A stretch of DNA of 32,828 nucleotides from an uncultured Haliea sp. (GTDB lineage: Bacteria; Pseudomonadota; Gammaproteobacteria; Pseudomonadales; Halieaceae): contig CAMYIZ010000077.1 of assembly GCA_947258585.1 (NCBI GenBank), positions 1-32,828 of the forward strand, read 5' to 3'. The position numbers and the translations under genes are program-made. Positions 24,040-31,882 of the stretch are shown in pieces. Each line of letters begins with the position of its first letter. The first letter of the stretch is position 1. Below the pieces are notes generated by a model. It did no database searches and was not told the DNA's origin. It worked only from the letters and a program-made list of their open reading frames with translations.

Positions 24040-25518
24040 TCAGCGCAGCGTACCCTCGGGCAAGTCTTTACAGCCGGCGATGACGCCCGGGTTGGGCACC
24101 TTTTCGGCCAGGGCGGGCAGCAGCCCGCCCAACACCGGGTTGTGGGCATTGATGGCAACACCGCGACAGGCAAAGTCCAGCGCCTCGCGCGGGCGCTCCA
24201 TCTCCGCCAGCCTCTGTGCCGGCTGTTCATAGGCGGCCGCCAACTGCAACATGCCGCCGGCGGCGGCGCGCTTGCTGGCTTCGTCGGGCGCCTGGCGCAA
24301 GACCAGGTCATACACCCATTTCGCCGAACTGGTGCTGCCGTGCAGGAAGTAGCCGCCGCGGTCGAACTCATCGCCGGCAAACGCCGCGTTGGCCATCGCA
24401 ATATTCTGCGCTCCCTGCTCAAGCCACAGAGCCACCTGTTCCTTGCCGACCGAGGGATCACCGGTGTCCCGGTATTGCACCAGCATCTCATCCACGAAAC
24501 GTTGCTCCGGCGAAGCGCGATACACCTGCCAGCTTCCTACCGCGACACCGGAAACCAGCAGCAGGGCGGTCACCGCGATCCACGGCCCCGCGTTGCGGGA
24601 ACGGGTCTGCGGGCCAAAGCTGGCGAGAAACTCCTGGGCATGCCGCGTGCGTTCGCGACGCCGATGGGCAAGACTCTTCAGCAGCGCCTGCCACTGCGCC
24701 TGGCGCAGACCCGGAGGTCGCTCTGCGACCAGCTCGTTGCTGCGGGCATCAATTGCGCGTGCGCCATCGAAGGGGTGGCGCCCGGTGAGCAGCAGGTAGG
24801 CCACGCAGCCCAGGGCGTAGATGTCATCACGCCTGTCCGGGGACTGGCCCTCGAACATTTCACAGCTGGCGTATTGTGGTGTGAGTGCAAGCAGCGCATC
24901 GCCCTCGAAACGGGTGGTATTGCTGGTCGCCAACGCCTCGTCCAGGGTGCGTGCAATGCCGAGATCCAGCACCTTGACCTCGTTGTCCTCGGTCAGAAAG
25001 ACGTTTCCGGGCTTGAAGTCCGAGTGCACCACCCCGTGATCGTGCATGTACGCCAGCGCTTCGCCGCAACCGCGGATAATGTGCCAGGCCTGGTCCCAGG
25101 GCAGGCCCTCCCGGTGCTTGCGGAGAAACTCGTCCAGCGGTTCTCCACGCATGTATTCCATGACCATGAAGACAATGTCGTCATGGCGATCGAAGTGATA
25201 GACGCCGACAATATTCGGATGGTTGAGCTGGCGGGAGTTATTGACTTCGCGGCGCAGTGAGGTCAGCGCCTGGGGGTGTTCCTTGAAGCTGTCGCCGAGC
25301 ACCTTGATCGCGACATAGGGATTCGAATCCTCCAGTTCACGGTCAATGGCCAGGAAAACCTTGCTCATGCCGCCGGCGCCGAGCATGCGCTGGAGCACAA
25401 AACGATCCCGCAACACCATCCCGGGGGCAGGTGCGTGGGACTGCAATGGATCAAGCTCGGTGGCGTCACCGGGCAGATCGCCCTGGACTGTCACCTCGTA
25501 CGTCTTGTTCACGGGCAT
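24040..25518 (-). CDS. Transmembrane Ser/Thr protein kinase (Hanks type)
   Basis: The 492-residue protein has a cytoplasmic kinase domain at about 40-300. It has the glycine loop LGAGGMSKVF, VAIK72 with partner E91, the catalytic loop HSDFKPGN (D167, N172), DLG185-187 in place of DFG, ASCE (217-220) at the APE position, and DIYALGC. HSD instead of HRD makes it a non-RD kinase. One helix (AVTALLLVSGVAVGSW, about 313-331) leads to a ~160-residue helical, TPR-like periplasmic part. The ATG at 25518 has only a weak ribosome site. The exported caspase gene follows 55 nt downstream, so the two are likely cotranscribed and may act as one envelope module; that link is inference. No phosphatase or FHA gene is adjacent. 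Confidence 0.92.
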   Translation of the reverse strand: MPVNKTYEVTVQGDLPGDATELDPLQSHAPAPGMVLRDRFVLQRMLGAGGMSKVFLAIDRELEDSNPYVAIKVLGDSFKEHPQALTSLRREVNNSRQLNHPNIVGVYHFDRHDDIVFMVMEYMRGEPLDEFLRKHREGLPWDQAWHIIRGCGEALAYMHDHGVVHSDFKPGNVFLTEDNEVKVLDLGIARTLDEALATSNTTRFEGDALLALTPQYASCEMFEGQSPDRRDDIYALGCVAYLLLTGRHPFDGARAIDARSNELVAERPPGLRQAQWQALLKSLAHRRRERTRHAQEFLASFGPQTRSRNAGPWIAVTALLLVSGVAVGSWQVYRASPEQRFVDEMLVQYRDTGDPSVGKEQVALWLEQGAQNIAMANAAFAGDEFDRGGYFLHGSTSSAKWVYDLVLRQAPDEASKRAAAGGMLQLAAAYEQPAQRLAEMERPREALDFACRGVAINAHNPVLGGLLPALAEKVPNPGVIAGCKDLPEGTLR

Positions 25519-25601
25519 CTGTCTCGTAGCATGGGCCCGCCTGTAGCGCCCGACAACACAGGCAGTCTTTCATACTAGCCCAGACTCACCGGCAGCGAAA
25601 G

Positions 25602-25636
25602 GTCGCTCCCGGGAGCAGGGAATACCCCTGAGCGAC
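25602..25636. repeat. Nested inverted repeats in the divergent spacer
   Basis: GTCGCTC (25602-25608) pairs with GAGCGAC (25630-25636). Inside are the 12-bp palindrome GCTCCCGGGAGC (25605-25616) and a CAGGG-AATAC-CCCTG hairpin. The alternatives are mutually exclusive, giving a cruciform or REP-like structure. The outer arm matches the hairpin at 13013-13032. Confidence 0.5.
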
Positions 25637-25653
25637 TTGCGCTGCTCCCAAAC

Positions 25654-25667
25654 AGGAGTAGACTCCT
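25654..25667. promoter_or_regulatory. Interrupted palindrome, operator candidate
   Basis: AGGAGT-AG-ACTCCT is followed at once by an AT-rich stretch (TTTAAACAAATC). It lies in the 267-bp spacer between the kinase-caspase operon and the divergent autotransporter gene, so a regulator bound here could affect both. No matching regulator gene is adjacent. Confidence 0.35.
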
Positions 25668-25785
25668 TTAAACAAATCAACTAAAAGCAAACAGTGCTCG
25701 TCAGTGGCTGGCTTTACGGCACTCTAGCATTGCCATTAACGCCATTCGTCGCAGCAACTGTTGCATTCACGGGGAAGGGCGAACA

Positions 25786-27240
25786 ATGAAAAGAATAACC
25801 ACCTACGGATTTGTGTTTGGCAGTGCCGTCTGCGCCGCCACCAGCCACGCCCAGCAGGGCCCTGCGACCGATGTGGGCCAGGCACTGGCAGACCAGGGGG
25901 CGCCGCAATTTGTCGTCAATGCCGGCGACGCGATCAGGGCCACTTGCCTGGAGCTGGGCGCCAGTGGCCCGCAGACTGGGGAGCGAGCCGATCTGTTCAA
26001 TCGCTGTCGGGAGATGTCCGGCACGGTGCTGGGCGCCACCGCCAACAATTACAACTTTTCCAGCGCCGGTGAAACCTACAACGCCATTCGCCAGTTCTCC
26101 GGCGAGGAAGCATCCAGCCAGTCCCGCCTGGCGACGGAAAGCAGCAACCGCCAGTTCGCGAATCTGGGTGCGCGTATGGACGCCATTCGCCGTGGCGCCC
26201 GCTCCAGTATTTCTCCGGTGGCAGTCAATTTCCAGGGGCAGGATCTCAGCGAAGCACTGGCCGGCAGCGCACCCGCTCTGGCCGGTGGTACCGGCGCCGG
26301 TGACGAGCGCGACGCGGACACCGGCTGGGCCTGGTTCAGCAACGGCGCCGTCGGCTGGGGCGACCGCGACGAAACCGACAACGAAGGCGGCTACGACTTC
26401 GATTCCTGGGGCGTCACCCTGGGTGCCGACTACGCCTTCGACAACGGCCTCGCGGCCGGACTGGCGCTGGGTTACAACAGCTATGACGTCGACCTGGACC
26501 GCACCAGCGGCAGCAGCTTCGCGACCAGCTCAGCGGGAGGCAAGATTGAGAGCGATGGCTACAGCCTGTCCGGATTTTTTGTCTATGGCACCGAAAACAG
26601 CTATGTCAACGGCATCCTGAGCTACGGCCAGAACGATTTTGACATGCTGCGCAAGGCCCAGATTACCGCCGCACCGGGTGCGACGGGTACGGCGACGGGC
26701 CTGGTTGTCGACCGCAGCTTCGACGCCAGCACCGACAGCTCCCAGCTGGGCGCCCAGGCCACCGCCGGCTATGTGTTCGGCAGCGGCGCAACCACGGTAG
26801 ATGTGTATGCCGGCTTTGACTACCTGGACATCGACATCGATGGCTACCAGGAGAGGGAAACCGGCGGCAGCGGTGGCCTTGCCCTGCGCTATGGCAGCCA
26901 GGACACCCAATCCGTGCAATCCATTTTCGGCGTGATGCTACGCCACGCCAGCAGCACCGACTTCGGTGTCCTGCTGCCCTATGCCGGGGCCGAGTGGCGG
27001 CACGAGTTTGACAATGAAGCGCAAACGCTTGACTACAGCTACGCCTTCGCCGTACCGGGCAGCACCATACAGTTTCGCTCGCCCACCGATGACCCGGACG
27101 AAAACTTCTTCGAGCTGACGCTGGGGCTGTCCGCACAATTTGCCAACAACCTGTTTGCCTTCGTCCAGTACAACAGTACCGCAGGACTTTCCGGTACCAG
27201 CGCCAACCTGGTGACCTTCGGCTTGCGCGGGGTCTTCTAG
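25786..27240 (+). CDS. Autotransporter-domain outer-membrane protein
   Basis: This 484-residue protein has a signal peptide (MKRITTYGFVFGSAVCAATSHA, cleaved before QQG), a short passenger-like region of about 150 residues, and a C-terminal beta-barrel from about 175. The barrel shows the alternating amphipathic strands of autotransporter translocators: GWAWFSNGAVGWGDRD, YDFDSWGVTLGADYAF, GYSLSGFFVYG, VDVYAGFDYLDIDIDGY, VLLPYAGAEWRHEF, and a final LVTFGLRGVF ending in Phe for BAM recognition. The passenger has two cysteines near the start but no recognisable enzyme domain. It is divergent from the kinase-caspase operon. An intrinsic terminator follows directly. Its job, secretion or surface display, is not clear. 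Confidence 0.87.
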   Translation: MKRITTYGFVFGSAVCAATSHAQQGPATDVGQALADQGAPQFVVNAGDAIRATCLELGASGPQTGERADLFNRCREMSGTVLGATANNYNFSSAGETYNAIRQFSGEEASSQSRLATESSNRQFANLGARMDAIRRGARSSISPVAVNFQGQDLSEALAGSAPALAGGTGAGDERDADTGWAWFSNGAVGWGDRDETDNEGGYDFDSWGVTLGADYAFDNGLAAGLALGYNSYDVDLDRTSGSSFATSSAGGKIESDGYSLSGFFVYGTENSYVNGILSYGQNDFDMLRKAQITAAPGATGTATGLVVDRSFDASTDSSQLGAQATAGYVFGSGATTVDVYAGFDYLDIDIDGYQERETGGSGGLALRYGSQDTQSVQSIFGVMLRHASSTDFGVLLPYAGAEWRHEFDNEAQTLDYSYAFAVPGSTIQFRSPTDDPDENFFELTLGLSAQFANNLFAFVQYNSTAGLSGTSANLVTFGLRGVF

Positions 27241-27281
27241 GAAAAATCCGAGTACCATCAGCTTTTTCGGGTTTTTCTTTT
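27241..27281 (+). terminator. Intrinsic terminator after the autotransporter gene
   Basis: GAAAAATCCGA (27241-27251) pairs with TCGGGTTTTTC (27267-27277), 11 bp with one G-T wobble, and the run continues into TTTT. It starts at the base after the stop codon. Confidence 0.7.
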
Positions 27282-27360
27282 GAAAACAGGGCATTATAAA
27301 CGGCCAAGCGATTCCTGAACGCGAGTTGTGCAGGAGCCCTGCTGCGTTAGGGTGTAGGCC

Positions 27361-28047
27361 ATGACAGACGCCGACAACAGGTTGCAGGCAACCCGGCGCG
27401 AGCCCAAACAGGCTCGCTCGCGGCTGCTCGTGGCCTCCATTCGCGAGGCCTGTCGGCGCATCCTGGGCGACAACAGCGCTGAATCCCTCACCGCACAGCG
27501 GATCGCCGATGTGGCGGGCGTCACCATTGGCTCCTTCTACCAGTATTACCCCAACAAGGAAGCGGTACTTCTCGATGTCCTGCTCGAGGACGCGCCAGAG
27601 GAAGCCGACCAGCTTGCCAGCGAAACCCGCTACCTCGGTACCCTGCGCTGGCAGTCGCTGGAGAACACCCTGCGGGAGCTGGTGGTGGTTACCTGCGAAC
27701 GGCACCGGCGCCTGCTGCAGCGTCACGGCGAGATCTACCGCGGCTATCACCGCGAAATCGGCTTTGACACCCTGATCCAGGCCAGCGTCCGCCGCTACGC
27801 CCCCACCAGTTCGCTGCAAGAGTGGCTGCAGGAAACGCTGCTGCACCACCGGCCCGAAATGCCAGCGGCAACCGCCACTTTCCGCGCCTTCCTGATTGCC
27901 ACCACCCTGACCGAGTCAAGCGCCCGGGCGGTGGACGAGCACCCGGAATGGCTGGGCAGCGCGGCCTTTCGCGCCGAACTGCAACAGATGCTGCTGGCTC
28001 ACGCCCTGCACACCGGTCCCGCAGACGCAGCACCCGATCACCCATAA
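27361..28047 (+). CDS. TetR-family transcriptional regulator
   Basis: The 228-residue protein has the TetR DNA-binding domain at about 15-75: EPKQARSRLLVASIREACRRIL followed by the helix-turn-helix LTAQRIADVAGVTIGSFYQYYPNKEAVLLDVL. The remaining residues form the ligand domain (ELVVVTCERHRRLL, FRAFLIATTLTESSARA). It is the first gene of a compact operon: 16 nt to the aldolase-fold gene, then 46 nt to the dioxygenase. It likely represses that operon and responds to its substrate; the ligand is unknown. ATG at 27361 is the only good start. Confidence 0.9.
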   Translation: MTDADNRLQATRREPKQARSRLLVASIREACRRILGDNSAESLTAQRIADVAGVTIGSFYQYYPNKEAVLLDVLLEDAPEEADQLASETRYLGTLRWQSLENTLRELVVVTCERHRRLLQRHGEIYRGYHREIGFDTLIQASVRRYAPTSSLQEWLQETLLHHRPEMPAATATFRAFLIATTLTESSARAVDEHPEWLGSAAFRAELQQMLLAHALHTGPADAAPDHP

Positions 28048-28063
28048 CAAAAGGATACCGACT

Positions 28064-28843
28064 ATGAATTACCAGGATGACCCCAGCCTCAACTGGAAGG
28101 TACTGGCCCCGCTGGTACCCAATCCCGGCCGCTATCCCACCCTGCCGGCCCTGAACCCACACCAGGAGCTGGCCCTGCTTTGCCGGGTGCTCTTCCGGGA
28201 GGGCTACAACGATCACATTGCCGGCCACATCACCCTGCGCCAGGACGACGGCACCATGCTGGTCAACCCCTGGGAACTGGCCTGGGACGAAGTCTGCGCC
28301 TCGGACATTCTCACCATTGACGAGGAGGGCAGGATTCTCGACGGCCGCTGGAACGTCACCCCGGCCATCAACGTGCACCGCGACATGCACAGCCTGCGGG
28401 AGGACGTGCGGGTGGTGATCCACAATCACCCGGAGTGGGGCTCGGTCTGGGCCGCCTGCAAGCGGGTACCGCCCATCTACGACCAGACCTCGGCACTGGT
28501 GGACAGTGACCCGGTCGTGTTCGACGAGTACCACGGCACCGTAAACGATGAAAAAGAGGGCCGCGCTGCCGTCGAGGCCCTGGGCGAACACAAATGGGCC
28601 CTGCTCGCCAATCACGGCGTATTCCTGGTCGGCAAGGACGTGCGCCAGGCCCACCTGCGTGCCATCACCCTGGAATGGCGCTGCCGCCTGGCCTGGCGCG
28701 TGGAAGCACTCGGCAACGGCAAACCGCTGGATGCGCAAACGGCCGCGGCCACCGGCAAAATGACCGACGGCAACGGTTTTCCGTTCCTGTGGGAAGCGAT
28801 GGCCAGGCGGGAAATCCGCCGCGACCCGCGCGTCCTCGAATAG
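28064..28843 (+). CDS. Class II aldolase/adducin-family protein
   Basis: The 259-residue protein has the AraD/FucA fold: EGYNDHIAGHITLRQDDG, MLVNPWELAWDEV, DGRWNVTPAINVHRDMH, and the zinc ligands H120-x-H122 in VVIHNHPEWGS with the third His at 184 in LLANHGVFLVG. Enzymes of this family carry out retro-aldol cleavage, epimerisation or decarboxylation of small hydroxy acids and sugar phosphates. AAGGA precedes the ATG. Its place between the TetR gene and the 2-oxoglutarate dioxygenase suggests one catabolic route, but the substrate is unproven. Confidence 0.9.
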   Translation: MNYQDDPSLNWKVLAPLVPNPGRYPTLPALNPHQELALLCRVLFREGYNDHIAGHITLRQDDGTMLVNPWELAWDEVCASDILTIDEEGRILDGRWNVTPAINVHRDMHSLREDVRVVIHNHPEWGSVWAACKRVPPIYDQTSALVDSDPVVFDEYHGTVNDEKEGRAAVEALGEHKWALLANHGVFLVGKDVRQAHLRAITLEWRCRLAWRVEALGNGKPLDAQTAAATGKMTDGNGFPFLWEAMARREIRRDPRVLE

Positions 28844-28889
28844 CCGCTGGCCGCCGCTTCCCGACCCTTCTACGTATTGAGGAACCCCC

Positions 28890-29816
28890 ATGACGCTGAC
28901 CGTCAAACCCCTGCAGAACATTGGCGCCGAAGTGAGCGGCTTCGATATCACCCGGCCCTTCAGCGACACGCTACGGCAGGAGTTGCGCGATCTCTGGTAC
29001 GAGTACGGACTGCTGCTGTTTCGCGGCCAGGCCATTACCCCCGAGAACCAGATTGAATTCAGCCGCATCTTCGGGCCGCTGGAACTGCACCCGCTGAAGG
29101 TCAAGACCTCCGACAAATACCCGGAACTGTTCGTGCTGGAAAACGGCACTGAAAAGGACCAGCACATGCTCGCCCGCTACAACGGCGAGACCATCGTCGG
29201 CCGCCTGGACTGGCACATGGACCTGCACTATACCGCCCGGCCCAACCACGGCGCCGTGCTCACCGCAGTGCAAGTGCCCTCCGCTGAAGGTCTCACCGGG
29301 TTCGGCGACCTCGCCATGGCCTGGGACACCCTGGACGAGGACACCCGGGCCCTGCTGGAGAAACTGGAAGTCGCCTACAGCTTCAGCATGCAGCGCAAGC
29401 ACATGCGCTATGTGAATCTCGAGGGCTACCAACCCGGCGAGTACCTGCCCAAGAAGCCTTCGGATATCGGCTTCCCCGACTTCGCCGATGCCGTCTATCC
29501 CGCAGTCGTCACCCACCCGGTCAGCGGGCGCAAGATCCTGGAGATTGTCGAGCAGTTCCTGGACCGGGTGATCACACCGCAAAAATTCGGGCTCTCCAAC
29601 GACGAGTCCATCGAGTTGCTGGAGCGCCTGGTGGCCCACACCCGCAAGCCCGAGTTCCACTACTTCCACCAGTGGCAGGAGGGCGACATGGTTCTCTGGG
29701 ACAACTGGCGCATCATGCACTGTGCGACCGGTACCCCGCCCGGCGTAAAACGGGTGATCAATCGCACCACCATCATGGGGGATGTGACCCTCGGACGGGT
29801 GCTGGACGGCGAGTGA
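28890..29816 (+). CDS. TauD/TfdA-family Fe(II)/2-oxoglutarate dioxygenase
   Basis: The 308-residue protein has the TauD double-stranded beta-helix: IGAEVSGFDITRP and LLLFRGQAITPENQIEFSRIFGPL near the start, the iron ligands H109-x-D111 in DWHMDLHYT with distal H277 in RIMHCATG, and R292 in VINRTTIMGD for 2-oxoglutarate. Members hydroxylate taurine, alkylsulfates, phenoxyacetates and many other acids. GAGGA lies before the ATG. It is the third gene of the TetR-aldolase operon. TauD-like desulfonation is possible, but no taurine transporter is adjacent, so another substrate is equally likely. Confidence 0.92.
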   Translation: MTLTVKPLQNIGAEVSGFDITRPFSDTLRQELRDLWYEYGLLLFRGQAITPENQIEFSRIFGPLELHPLKVKTSDKYPELFVLENGTEKDQHMLARYNGETIVGRLDWHMDLHYTARPNHGAVLTAVQVPSAEGLTGFGDLAMAWDTLDEDTRALLEKLEVAYSFSMQRKHMRYVNLEGYQPGEYLPKKPSDIGFPDFADAVYPAVVTHPVSGRKILEIVEQFLDRVITPQKFGLSNDESIELLERLVAHTRKPEFHYFHQWQEGDMVLWDNWRIMHCATGTPPGVKRVINRTTIMGDVTLGRVLDGE

Positions 29817-29851
29817 TGGGTCAGGCGTCGAAGTGACAACAGCGTAGCAGC

Positions 29852-29870
29852 GGAGGGGGGGTTCCCCTCC
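29852..29870 (+). terminator. GC hairpin downstream of the dioxygenase gene
   Basis: GGAGGGG (29852-29858), loop GGGTT, CCCCTCC (29864-29870), 36 nt past the stop. There is no T tract, so termination is uncertain. Confidence 0.4.
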
Positions 29871-30344
29871 AGCTGGAAAGCGTCACCCATTTCCCGCATG
29901 GCCGCCGTGCGGGGGTAAATGCGCATCGGCCCATTGGCCACTCCCAACCCCGAAGCGGTGTTGCCGGCCGCACCGGTTCTCAAACCCCTCCCTGCAGCGC
30001 TCTTCGTGCCAGCATGCATGACCAGCAAGCCTCCGCCAGCGCCAGGCAAGCCAGCTCAGCGCCGGCCCGGCAATCCCCAACCCGTCTTGCAAGATCGCAT
30101 CCCGGATAAACTTGCATGTCTCAAACAAGTAGCTACACTCAATGAGGGGCACTGCTCATGCGCGGAGTTCGTCCATTCGACGCAGATTAAGCACCCCGCT
30201 CCGGCCCTCGTGGACGCAACCCGTCGAAGATCAAGGACAAGAAGAATAAGGAGGCGCAATGAATACAGCTTTCGGAGCCCGAGTCCCACCCGGGTTCCGC
30301 GCACCACTAAAAAAAATAATCTATTTCTCGCAGGAGAGTTATCT
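29871..30344. other. Gene-free upstream region of the VOC gene
   Basis: About 470 bp hold no supportable gene on either strand. The in-frame extension of the downstream ORF back to 29919 has no ribosome site or homology, and its N-terminal residues look non-coding. The only items seen are the possible promoter at 30112-30139 and an AT-rich stretch near 30309-30328 just before the gene. Confidence 0.6.
30112..30139 (+). promoter_or_regulatory. Possible sigma70 promoter for the exported VOC gene
   Basis: TTGCAT (30112-30117) and TACACT (30134-30139) are separated by 16 nt. The leader to the ATG at 30345 would be about 200 nt, long for a simple mRNA. A reasonable but unproven match. Confidence 0.35.
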
Positions 30345-31754
30345 ATGAAACGAAAAACCAGTATCCGTTCCAGTTTAACCGGGGGTCTCAAGGTAGCGGG
30401 ATCAGCCTTGTTTCTGGGCATGTTTGCGCTCGTACCCACAGCCTCCGCGGGCGAAGCCAACCTGACTCGCTTTGGGCCAAAAGCCTATGATCGGGACCGG
30501 GGAGCACCGACTATCGACTCGGCTGAATTCCGTGCCATCGAGGGTCCTGCCGAACTGGTGCTGCAGGACGATGGCATCGTCAACGCGCGGATCAAGGTCA
30601 ACGGCCAGGTCGTCGCCGGACCGAAAGACTTCCGCGGCGATGGGGAACTCGTGGTGCCACTGTATCTGTATCCGGAAAACACCATCGAGGTGAGTGTTGC
30701 CGGCAAGCCCGGCGGAACGCTCGGCGTTCGCGTGACCCAGTTCACTGAGTCCAGTATCAATGTCCGGGCCAAAATGTACTTTGGCATCAACACCAGCAGC
30801 ATGGAAAGGCAGCGCGCTTTCTACAGCACGCTTGGACTCAACGGGGAAATTTTTCCTGCAGGGCCACCCTCCTGCGAAGGCTTTGCACAGTCGCTCGGGT
30901 TTGAGAAGGACTACCTCATCTTCGTCGCGCTGACCAGCCTCACCGGCGGGCCGCCATGGATCGACACTGTACAGTTCCGGGGCGACTCCTTCCGGGACGA
31001 CCCACCCTACGCCAAGCTGAACCACATCGGGATGGCCTACGCGACCTACGCAACAACGGACCTCGACGGCGACTACGACTACCTCAGGGGTCGGGGTGTT
31101 GAATTTGTCTCTGCGCCAGCTACGGCACCCAACGGCGAACGGTTCGCGTTCCTGAAGGACCAGGATGGCACTTACCTGAAGCTGATCGAAGAGAGTGGCG
31201 ACAAAACTGCGGGGCCTGATCTGGTGCGGTTGGTGAATACCAACATGAACGTGGCTGATCTTGAACGCTCGCGGGAGTTCTATCGACTGCTGGGTTTCAC
31301 CGTCGAAGCGGACGGCTCGCAGTATGGCGGCGGCTCCTTCGCCGAGGCCCATGGCTTTGACCATCCGATCGAGTTCGAGGGCGTGGACGTAAGCCTTCCC
31401 GGCGACCCGGCTCCGCTCGGTGACAATGAGGGCACACTCCAGCTGCGGCAGTGGAAGACGCCCTTCAACTTCGCTCCGCCCTATGATGGGAAGGTCAATC
31501 ACCTCGGCATCGACCGGATCGCGTTCTACGTCGACGACCTCAATGCCACCATCCGTGAAATGACCCGGCTCGGGTTCGAGGACCAGCTGATCGGCCCATT
31601 CGGCGGTGGTTCCGTCGCAGGCGGTATCGGCATCGTGTTCTATTACGACCCCGACGGGATAAAAGTTGAGTTTTGGGGGCCCGTGTTCGAGCCAAATCCG
31701 GACAATGCCTGCCCCCCCACGCCCAACCCTTATCCTGGCTACCCTGACAACTGA
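30345..31754 (+). CDS. Exported protein with two VOC (glyoxalase/dioxygenase-fold) domains
   Basis: The 469-residue protein begins with a signal peptide (MKRKTSIRSSL..., hydrophobic GSALFLGMFALVP, cut near TASAG). A ~100-residue all-beta region (FRAIEGPAELVLQDDG, ELVVPLYLYPENTIEVSV) follows. Two VOC repeats come next, about 145-285 (NTSSMERQRAFYSTLGL, LNHIGMAY, TYLKLIEES) and 294-450 (NVADLERSREFYRLLGF, DRIAFYVDDLNATIREMTRLGF, IKVEFWGP). These are paired beta-alpha-beta modules of the glyoxalase/extradiol superfamily. The classical metal His/Glu set is only partly visible. Export of such a fold is unusual. The ATG at 30345 has CAGGAGAG about 7 nt upstream. It is followed by an exported SnoaL-like gene, possibly in the same transcript. 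The substrate is unknown. Confidence 0.85.
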   Translation: MKRKTSIRSSLTGGLKVAGSALFLGMFALVPTASAGEANLTRFGPKAYDRDRGAPTIDSAEFRAIEGPAELVLQDDGIVNARIKVNGQVVAGPKDFRGDGELVVPLYLYPENTIEVSVAGKPGGTLGVRVTQFTESSINVRAKMYFGINTSSMERQRAFYSTLGLNGEIFPAGPPSCEGFAQSLGFEKDYLIFVALTSLTGGPPWIDTVQFRGDSFRDDPPYAKLNHIGMAYATYATTDLDGDYDYLRGRGVEFVSAPATAPNGERFAFLKDQDGTYLKLIEESGDKTAGPDLVRLVNTNMNVADLERSREFYRLLGFTVEADGSQYGGGSFAEAHGFDHPIEFEGVDVSLPGDPAPLGDNEGTLQLRQWKTPFNFAPPYDGKVNHLGIDRIAFYVDDLNATIREMTRLGFEDQLIGPFGGGSVAGGIGIVFYYDPDGIKVEFWGPVFEPNPDNACPPTPNPYPGYPDN

Positions 31755-31764
31755 GGTCCTTCAA

Positions 31765-31784
31765 GCCACGCAGAGATGCGTGGC
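31765..31784 (+). other. Hairpin with GAGA tetraloop between VOC and SnoaL-like genes
   Basis: GCCACGCA, loop GAGA, TGCGTGGC: a perfect 8-bp stem with a GNRA loop, 11 nt after the VOC stop. It may protect the mRNA end or pair with the next hairpin to modulate readthrough. Confidence 0.55.
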
Positions 31785-31795
31785 GCTGCACCAAG

Positions 31796-31819
31796 CCCTG
31801 CCTGTTTCGACAGGCGGGG
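31796..31819 (+). terminator. Hairpin with TTCG tetraloop, terminator-like
   Basis: CCCTGCCTGT, loop TTCG, ACAGGCGGGG: a 10-bp stem with one G-T wobble and a stable UUCG-type loop, followed by TTCTTC. It lies 11 nt after the first hairpin and about 60 nt before the SnoaL-like gene, so it could be a terminator or partial attenuator. Confidence 0.5.
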
Positions 31820-31882
31820 TTCTTCGTACCGAAACTACATCACGTCTGGACACTACACCGCAGAATAAAAAGGAATGGCAGA

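Noticed and set aside
21555-24491. Longer (978-codon) frame for the caspase gene
   Set aside because: The extra N-terminal 169 codons overlap the end of the kinase gene and read as a shadow; the signal peptide and ribosome site mark the start at 23984.
24040-25518. Assignment of the kinase as T6SS PpkA
   Set aside because: No type VI secretion, FHA or phosphatase genes are nearby; the caspase neighbour does not fit that system.
29919-30344. N-terminal extension of the VOC protein
   Set aside because: A signal peptide and good Shine-Dalgarno at 30345 define the start; the upstream part has no homology-like features.
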